This document shows, piece after piece, positions 33,230-38,739 of a DNA stretch of 38,739 nucleotides. Under the pieces are notes generated by a model. It made no database searches. It was not told the origin of the DNA and saw only the letters and a list, made by a program, of their open reading frames with translations. Made by a program: the position numbers and the translations under genes. The stretch's first letter is position 1, and each line of letters begins with the position of its first letter. This DNA comes from a bacterium (GTDB lineage Bacteria > Electryoneota > AABM5-125-24 > Hatepunaeales > Hatepunaeaceae): the NCBI GenBank assembly GCA_025774605.1, contig JALGVR010000038.1:1-38739 (forward strand), in the 5' to 3' direction.

Positions 33230-34083
33230 AATTCCTCCTGATAGTCTAAATCATTCATTGAATTAATTGATTGAAGCCTTTTCTCAGCAATACTACAGTA
33301 TTCAGATACAATTTCTATTCCAATGTAATGCCTTGTACATCTTTTTGCTGCAATGGCTGTTGTTCCCGAACCAATAAAGGGATCCAGTACAATATCACCA
33401 GGATCTGAGAATAACTGGATAAACCACTCAGGTAGTTTTTCAGGAAACGCTGCAGAATGATTTCTGTTTGAGCATTCAGTCGCTAAATGTAATACATTTG
33501 TAGGATAGACATATTCGCGGCCAACCCAGTGGGATATATTTTTACCAAAGCCGCTTCCAGCCCTTGACTCATCTCTGGTTTTATCTCTTTCAGATAATTT
33601 TGATAGTCTTTTATTCGACCATTCGCCTACCGGAATCATTACCGCTTCCTGATTCATCTTGAATTTTGGATTCTTAGTGAAATGCAGGCATCTCTCCCAG
33701 GCATCCCTAAATCTATTACTCCATTTCCCCGGATAACAATTTTTTTTATGCCAGCAATATTCCTCAACCCATCGCCAACCATGCCTTCTTCGCATCGCTA
33801 ATATTAAATCTAACACATATGTATGTCTCTCACCATTCACTACCTTTTCTTTTATATTCAAAATAAATGAACCATTTCGTTTCAGTACCCTAAACAGTTG
33901 CATACTTATCGGTAGAAACCACTCAACATAATTGTCCGGACGAATACCACCGTATGATTTCTTTCTACTATCAGCATATGGTGGTGAAGTTATAATCAAA
34001 TCTACGCTTTCCTTAGGCCATGTCTTAAGTATCTCTAACGCATCACCATTAATTATCGTATCGAGCTTGAAAGTTCCTGACAA
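33202..34083 (-). CDS. Site-specific DNA methyltransferase (beta class, probably N4-cytosine)
   Basis: This 293-residue enzyme protects the host from the adjacent restriction endonuclease. Motif IV TSPPY lies at 32-36 and precedes the AdoMet-binding motif I DPFIGSGTT (234-242), the order of beta-class enzymes. SPPY rather than DPPY favours N4-cytosine modification, although N6-adenine is not excluded. Its 3' end overlaps the endonuclease gene by 28 bases, so the two are translationally linked, methyltransferase first. Codon choice and base composition are AT-rich. No controller (C) protein gene is present. A conserved upstream membrane-protein gene ends 20 bases before it. Confidence 0.92.
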   Translation of the reverse strand: MSGTFKLDTIINGDALEILKTWPKESVDLIITSPPYADSRKKSYGGIRPDNYVEWFLPISMQLFRVLKRNGSFILNIKEKVVNGERHTYVLDLILAMRRRHGWRWVEEYCWHKKNCYPGKWSNRFRDAWERCLHFTKNPKFKMNQEAVMIPVGEWSNKRLSKLSERDKTRDESRAGSGFGKNISHWVGREYVYPTNVLHLATECSNRNHSAAFPEKLPEWFIQLFSDPGDIVLDPFIGSGTTAIAAKRCTRHYIGIEIVSEYCSIAEKRLQSINSMNDLDYQEELWNHQNLRT

Positions 34084-34103
34084 TTTATTAACCTCTACAT
34101 AGA

Positions 34104-34709
34104 CTATTTGATGGTATGCTTGGAAAACAAGAAATATACCAGAACCGATAACAACAGAACCTGCCCCGCCCCCGCCGCCAGCCCCGGAACCATCGCCGTT
34201 ACCAGGTATCGACCGAACGGGACTTCGTTGGCTCCGGTCAGCAGCAGTATTCCCAGGAATATAATCCGCCCGGCTGCAAGCCCGGTCGCCACCGCGGCAA
34301 AGCTGTTCCAGCCCTTCTGCCGCAGCCAGCCGATAACCAGTCCGTACGCGGCGAGCTCGAACGTCATCGGCAGGGCTTTAACCAGCAGGGGATAGCCGGT
34401 CAACAGATAGTTGGTCGCCGGCGCCAGCGCTCCGACCGTCACCCCGCCGCGTATCCCGTAGACCAGCGCAGCGAAGACCACCGGCCAGTGCATCGGCAAC
34501 AGCCACCTGACCGGAGCCCCGCTCAAATGGGCGACTGCGGGAAGCAGCACCGCCGTGAACACCAGCCCAAGCTGAATCAACCGGGCGCCCGTGCTGTGTG
34601 ACGACAGAACCAGCGCCCTGCCGGAATCCATGTGATATACTGTATCTTTCATAAAATCAATATCAAGTTGTTTACCATGTTCGTTACTTTGCGGCAGGAA
34701 CACCTTCAA
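34104..34709 (-). CDS. Integral membrane protein resembling an ECF transporter S component
   Basis: This protein of up to 201 residues has five or six hydrophobic segments. The stretch LLPMHWPVVFAALVYGIRGG followed by ALAPATNYLLTGYP resembles substrate-binding S components of energy-coupling-factor transporters, in which a short HxPV-type motif precedes a G-rich helix. No ATPase or T component is adjacent. The open frame begins with TTG at 34709; ATG codons at 34652 and 34631 are alternatives and none has a good ribosome-binding site. It starts 13 bases after the lipoprotein gene. The substrate, possibly a vitamin or related compound, is unknown. Confidence 0.6.
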   Translation of the reverse strand: MKVFLPQSNEHGKQLDIDFMKDTVYHMDSGRALVLSSHSTGARLIQLGLVFTAVLLPAVAHLSGAPVRWLLPMHWPVVFAALVYGIRGGVTVGALAPATNYLLTGYPLLVKALPMTFELAAYGLVIGWLRQKGWNSFAAVATGLAAGRIIFLGILLLTGANEVPFGRYLVTAMVPGLAAGAGQVLLLSVLVYFLFSKHTIK

Positions 34710-34722
34710 GCTTCATCACTGA

Positions 34723-36402
34723 TCATCTGAAAGTAACCTTTACGCCGCCCGTCTCCCATCTCTCACGCACCGTTATCGTATCCGGCACGACCGTGAACCG
34801 TTCGGCGAACCGGAACGGCTTCAGCGCGCCGGGATCATACGATCCGTCTCTGTCCATATCGTCGAATGCCCAGATCAGGTAATCGCCGGTATTCAAACGT
34901 TCAATTTTGAACAAACCACCGCCACTTGCAGAACCGCGGGTATCTGCCCCATCCCTCCCCCTTAACGATCTGGCCATGACGATCGGCCGCGCTACGTTGC
35001 CGGAGACTTTACCCGAAATCGAACCGGTTTCAGCGGGATCTATTACGGAAAAGGATACATCCCAGGTTGAATCCGGCGACAGGTTACCATTTTTATCCCT
35101 GATCCTCGTCAAATCAAGCTGCAGTGTCAGCTCGGCGCCGAACGGAATCTTCTTCAGGGACTCCCATTGTACCAGATTGCTCTCGATACGATGACAACTG
35201 AGTGGATATTTGAGGCTGTCAGGTATCTCAACGCTGTCCGGAGTTTCCGAACCGTCGGATTCGAAAAGAGTCAACAGAGAGTCAAAATCCGTAACCGACA
35301 GCGCATCATCGAAGCCTATCCATCCCGCGGGAGTCTCAGGAATGCCGCGTTCCCGTCCGGCGGGAAACGACGCGGCAACCCGTGGGCCCAGCGTGTCGGG
35401 GATGGATGACCCGCTGAAACTATACCGTGTCGTATCTCCGGCGAGCGTCAGGAAATATACTCCATCCGCAACCTGTTTTTCAGTCAGTAAAACCATGCGC
35501 GACGAGTCCGCCGCATCCAGCCAGGCTCGTTGTACCTCAAGGGCGCCGGAGGAATCATAAACCGAGAGCTCAGGCAGGACGTCCGCCGTACTCCGCCTCA
35601 ACTCGCTGCTGAAACGCAATACCACGTGATGATCGTCGGAAGCCGAGACGATAAACAACGCCGCTTCAGACGTATCCCGCTTCACGGCATAGAGCTCTAT
35701 CCAGGCTTCAGAGCCGCTGTCCAGCCTGACGTCACGCCAGGGCAATCCGATCCGGTCAGCTCCCGGATCATAGAGGCGGTCGTGATTCCGGTCATCCCAA
35801 CAGGCGACGCGAAAATCCCCGGGGGGCAGGTAGTCCAGCGCGAACTTACCGTCTTCCCCCGTCTGTGTCAGGAATTCCGCCGGCGTTTCAATCGGATTCA
35901 TATCCAGCGAATCGCTCACGATCCACGCTCCGACCAGGATCCCCTGAAGCGACTGGCGGGCAAAGACCCGCCCGGATATCCTGCCGTCGTCGATCCTCTC
36001 GCCGGCTGTCAACGCCAACGTATAGCTCTGTGCAAGCCTGTTCCGGTGCAGATCCATTACGCCGCTGCCGATTGACACTACGAGCGTGCGCTCACCGGGA
36101 ACAGGCTCGCGTAAAACCAACCGCACCCGGCGTCCGCGTGTTTTAACCCTGGGTTTCCTGAGCGGCGCAGGTGAGATGAACAACGCCTCCAGCAGCGATT
36201 CCCTGTCGATCGGCTCGCTGAAAGTGAACTCTATCACAGCCTTCGGATCGACCCCGGTCGAGCCCGGCGGCGGACTGACCTCCACGATCTGAGGCGGCTC
36301 ACCGTCCTCCGGACCGCCGCCCGGCGGGCCTATCGAAGCGCAGCCGTGCAGAAGCAAACAGGAAGCGAATGCTACGCACAGCCAGTTTAGTTTAACGTGC
36401 AA
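34723..36402 (-). CDS. Lipoprotein with bacterial Ig-like domain
   Basis: This 559-residue lipoprotein has lipobox LLHGC with Cys21, directly followed by the proline/glycine-rich SIGPPGGGPEDGEPPQIVEV, an opening typical of Ig-like (SbsA/Big-5 type) lipoproteins in Bacteroidota and Ignavibacteria. The first Ig-like domain spans about 36-135 (VEFTFSEPIDRESL is characteristic). Carboxypeptidase-regulatory-like or Dockerin-like segments with DDRNHDRLYDPG and DDMDRDGSYDPG follow. No enzyme motif is visible. It heads the minus-strand gene run. Expected location: outer membrane, facing the periplasm or surface. Confidence 0.85.
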   Translation of the reverse strand: MHVKLNWLCVAFASCLLLHGCASIGPPGGGPEDGEPPQIVEVSPPPGSTGVDPKAVIEFTFSEPIDRESLLEALFISPAPLRKPRVKTRGRRVRLVLREPVPGERTLVVSIGSGVMDLHRNRLAQSYTLALTAGERIDDGRISGRVFARQSLQGILVGAWIVSDSLDMNPIETPAEFLTQTGEDGKFALDYLPPGDFRVACWDDRNHDRLYDPGADRIGLPWRDVRLDSGSEAWIELYAVKRDTSEAALFIVSASDDHHVVLRFSSELRRSTADVLPELSVYDSSGALEVQRAWLDAADSSRMVLLTEKQVADGVYFLTLAGDTTRYSFSGSSIPDTLGPRVAASFPAGRERGIPETPAGWIGFDDALSVTDFDSLLTLFESDGSETPDSVEIPDSLKYPLSCHRIESNLVQWESLKKIPFGAELTLQLDLTRIRDKNGNLSPDSTWDVSFSVIDPAETGSISGKVSGNVARPIVMARSLRGRDGADTRGSASGGGLFKIERLNTGDYLIWAFDDMDRDGSYDPGALKPFRFAERFTVVPDTITVRERWETGGVKVTFR

Positions 36403-36654
36403 ATTTACTAACTTATCAACCTGTTGTCAACAGCTTTCAAATATATAAGGTATAACGAGCAGCGCCGGTCATCAAGTCGTTTGGCTTGTAAAAGAAAGCG
36501 CGGGGCATTATATTGTTGTTTCAGGCTGTCATGCTGATTGGGACATCTATGGGTAGATAACGTTTTATCCCTGATCGAATTACTCTGCGGCTGACGTCCG
36601 CGGAATTGCATGACTGCGAAGTGTTTTCTGTAAAACATTAACCTGGAGATATCA

Positions 36655-38142
36655 ATGGCTAAGGAATATCTAAATTTCATCGACGGCAAGTGGTGCGCCG
36701 CCGATACCGGCGAGTGGTTCGAGAACCGCAACCCGGCAGACTGGGACGAGGTTGTCGGATTGTTCCCCAAGTCCGCGAAAACAGACGTGGACAGGGCGGT
36801 AAAAGCAGCGCGCGCGGCATACCGTGAATGGCGTCTGGTTCCGGCTCCCGAACGGGGCGCGATACTGAAGCGCGCCGGCGACATCATGGTCGAACGCAAG
36901 GAAGAGTTGGCGCGCAACATGACCCGGGAGATGGGCAAGGTTCTCACCGAAACCAGAGGCGATGTTCAGGAAGGCATCGACACGTTCTACTACGCCGCCG
37001 TTGAGGGTCGCAGGCTGTTCAGCCACACCGCGCCTTCAGAGATGCGCAACAAGATGAACCTCTCCTTCCGCATGCCGATCGGCGTTGCCGGTCTGATAAC
37101 GCCCTGGAACTTCCCGATGGCGATCCCCTGCTGGAAGTCGCTGCCGGCGCTGGTCTGCGGCAACAGTGTCGTTTTCAAACCCGCGTCCGATACACCGCTG
37201 ACCGCCACGACACTGGTTGAAATCCTGCTTGAAGCCGGCATTCCGCCGGGTGTGATCAACATCGTTCACGGCGGAGGCGGCGCGGTCGGTACGGCGATCG
37301 TGGAGCATCCGGACATCGACCTCATCAGCTTCACCGGCTCATCGATGGTCGGCAGACAGATCAATTCAAAAGCAGGCGCACAGCTCAAGCGAGTATCACT
37401 CGAACTCGGCGGCAAGAACGCCCAGATCGTAATGGACGACGGCGACCTCGACCTGGCGCTGGAGGGCGTACTGTGGGGCGCGTTCGGCACAACAGGTCAG
37501 CGCTGTACCGCGACCAGCCGACTGATCCTGCACGAAGCAATCCACGACCGGTTCGTCGATATGCTGCTTAAGGCGATTGAAGGGCTCACGGTCGGCGATG
37601 GATTGCTTCCAGAGAACACGGTGGGGCCCCTCATTAACAAGGGTCAAGTCGAGGTTGTTCACGGTTACGTCGAGATCGGTAAATCCGAGGGCGCCAAGCT
37701 CATGTGCGGCGGGCATCAGCTTACGGACGGCGATCACGCCCGGGGCTGGTTCTATGCCCCCACGGTATTCACCGGCGTAACGCCCGGGATGCGCATCTTC
37801 AAGGAGGAGATCTTCGGACCGGTGCTCAGCGTCGTCAAGGTCAGGGATTTCGATGAGGCGGTCAAGGTTCACAACGATTGCATCTATGGGCTCTCGTCCT
37901 CGATCTACACCCGGGACGTGAACAATGCCATGCGTGCCGTGCGCGACCTCGAAGCGGGCATCACTTACGTAAACGGTCCGACCATCGGCGCCGAGTGCCA
38001 CATGCCGTTCGGCGGCGTCAAGGAGACCGGCAACGGACACCGCGAAGGAGGCTGGCCCGTGTATGAGTTCTACTCGGAAATCAAGACGGTCTACATCGAT
38101 TTCTCCGGCAGACTGCAGCGGGCGCAGATAGATAATTATTGA
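36655..38142 (+). CDS. NAD(P)-dependent aldehyde dehydrogenase
   Basis: This 495-residue cytoplasmic enzyme oxidises an aldehyde to an acid. The oxyanion Asn152 lies in TPWNFP, cofactor-binding Lys175 in FKPAS, the general base Glu250 in LELGGKN and the nucleophile Cys284 in GQRCTATSR. EEIFGPVLSV and MPFGGVKETGNGHREGG complete the family pattern. The last motif and VNGPTIGAE resemble semialdehyde dehydrogenases (ketoglutarate semialdehyde or aminoadipate semialdehyde), but substrate cannot be fixed from sequence. GGAG lies six bases before the ATG. It diverges from the lipoprotein gene and seems to be a single-gene unit. Confidence 0.93.
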   Translation: MAKEYLNFIDGKWCAADTGEWFENRNPADWDEVVGLFPKSAKTDVDRAVKAARAAYREWRLVPAPERGAILKRAGDIMVERKEELARNMTREMGKVLTETRGDVQEGIDTFYYAAVEGRRLFSHTAPSEMRNKMNLSFRMPIGVAGLITPWNFPMAIPCWKSLPALVCGNSVVFKPASDTPLTATTLVEILLEAGIPPGVINIVHGGGGAVGTAIVEHPDIDLISFTGSSMVGRQINSKAGAQLKRVSLELGGKNAQIVMDDGDLDLALEGVLWGAFGTTGQRCTATSRLILHEAIHDRFVDMLLKAIEGLTVGDGLLPENTVGPLINKGQVEVVHGYVEIGKSEGAKLMCGGHQLTDGDHARGWFYAPTVFTGVTPGMRIFKEEIFGPVLSVVKVRDFDEAVKVHNDCIYGLSSSIYTRDVNNAMRAVRDLEAGITYVNGPTIGAECHMPFGGVKETGNGHREGGWPVYEFYSEIKTVYIDFSGRLQRAQIDNY

Positions 38143-38204
38143 TTGTTGATTGATGATTCCCCCCGCGAAGCAGGAGGGGAGTGAGGGGAAACACATCAGA
38201 ATTC

Positions 38205-38264
38205 GGGGAGAGCCGACTTCAGCTTTAATGCTGGGGAGAGCCGACTGAAGTCGGCTCTCCCCAG
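38205..38264. repeat. Palindromic repeat GGGGAGAGCCGACT, one and a half copies
   Basis: CTGGGGAGAGCCGACT (38231-38246) and its exact reverse complement (38249-38264) flank two bases. A further GGGGAGAGCCGACTTCAG lies just upstream (38205-38222) in direct orientation. No T-run follows. It may be a dispersed REP-like hairpin after the dehydrogenase gene. Confidence 0.75.
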
Positions 38265-38320
38265 CAGGAAGTTATAAGTAGAGTAGATTAAAGGGCATAG
38301 AGAAACGAAGGGAGAGTAAG

Positions 38321-38739
38321 ATGAAAAACCGCCTCTTCTACGGTGACTGCCTCGATGTTCTGAAGAATTCGATAGAAGACGAGAGCATCGACCTCATTTA
38401 CATCGATCCGCCCTTCAACTCGAAGCGCAACTACAACGTCTTCAACTCGAAGCGCAACTACAACGTACTCTTCGAGTCGATAGATATGAGCGATGCCAAA
38501 GCGCAGAAGGAGGCTTTCGCCGATACTTGGAGCAACGTCAAGTATATCGACCAGCTTAACGAGATCCAGGATCTGAACCTCGACCTGTTTATGTTCCTGA
38601 GTACACTCGACTCGATCAACATCTCCAAGGGAGCGGTTTCCTACTTGACCACAATGGCTCTGCGGATTATCTATATGCACCGTAAGCTCAAAAAGACAGG
38701 GTCTTTTTATCTGCACTGCGATCCGACTATGAGTCACTA
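38321..38739 (+). CDS. DNA methyltransferase, adenine-specific type, partial at window edge
   Basis: The first 139 codons are present and the frame is open to the edge. The opening FYGDCLDVL, motif IV YIDPPFNS (27-34; DPPF at 29-32) and SFYLHCDPTMSHY fit the type III Mod / YhdJ-like group of adenine methyltransferases. GGGAG lies six bases before the ATG. Directly after DPP a nine-residue block FNSKRNYNV occurs twice in tandem (32-40 and 41-49), encoded by a 27-base duplication; relatives, as I recall, have it once. This may disturb the active site. A type III restriction subunit gene may follow outside the window. Confidence 0.85.
   Translation, partial: MKNRLFYGDCLDVLKNSIEDESIDLIYIDPPFNSKRNYNVFNSKRNYNVLFESIDMSDAKAQKEAFADTWSNVKYIDQLNEIQDLNLDLFMFLSTLDSINISKGAVSYLTTMALRIIYMHRKLKKTGSFYLHCDPTMSH

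Noticed and set aside
36408-36947. 179-codon minus-strand frame before the aldehyde dehydrogenase
   Set aside because: It overlaps the dehydrogenase N-terminus antisense and its sequence looks non-coding.
38288-38737. 149-codon minus-strand frame at the right edge
   Set aside because: It is the antisense shadow of the partial methyltransferase, whose DPPF and start context are convincing.

Overview
The window reads as chromosomal DNA of an uncultivated bacterium, probably from the FCB side of the tree (Zixibacteria, Latescibacteria, KSB1 or Marinimicrobia-like lineages). This placement is inferred from a GWxTD-domain protein, a secreted beta-helix protein with a type IX-secretion-style C-terminal domain, many lipoproteins with Ig-like or carboxypeptidase-regulatory folds, and scattered hairpin repeats of the ATTCCCGC/GCGGGAAT and GTCATTCTGAA kinds. 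No rRNA or ribosomal protein gene is present to fix the lineage.

Layout. Bases 1-2208 hold a structured non-coding stretch with a tmRNA-like T-arm, mscS, tRNA-Leu(CAG) and secG on the minus strand, and a divergent tRNA-Leu(GAG) on the plus strand. Bases 2209-2928 are gene-free and repeat-rich. purB, a small lipoprotein and an unknown protein follow (2929-5494). After a 620-base gap comes a tightly packed plus-strand operon (6119-10186): purC-psd-pssA-purS-purQ-tatC-tatA, in which every neighbouring pair overlaps. It joins purine synthesis, phosphatidylethanolamine synthesis and Tat export, and smc follows it. Bases 13850-19343 encode envelope or export functions: a GWxTD protein, a NatA-like ATPase with no permease beside it, an M28 peptidase and a beta-helix protein. 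A 36-base hairpin array then precedes a TPR gene and a CMD-like gene whose start is problematic. dnaK stands alone between a leader hairpin and a strong terminator; an MBL-fold hydrolase and a lipoprotein complete the plus-strand block.

The right third is mostly minus strand. It has an EEP-family membrane protein, the catalytic subunit of a B12-dependent acyl-CoA mutase and its chaperone GTPase meaB, separated by a 292-base nested-palindrome element that ends in the meaB stop codon. Next is a seven-gene run (36402 down to 30430): Ig-like lipoprotein, ECF S-like membrane protein, DNA methyltransferase, PmeII-type restriction enzyme, mannose-1-phosphate guanylyltransferase, an unknown 95-residue protein and a Crp/Fnr regulator. 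The AT-rich restriction-modification pair sits inside this run with almost no intergenic space, which suggests acquisition. An aldehyde dehydrogenase on the plus strand follows. The window ends inside a second DNA methyltransferase carrying a 27-base in-frame duplication directly after its DPPF catalytic motif.

Most genes are ordinary housekeeping genes. The best leads are the restriction-modification insertion, the duplicated methyltransferase motif, the TPR/CMD frame arrangement, the palindromic element at meaB, and the hairpin-repeat families. No wholly new system can be demonstrated from sequence alone.
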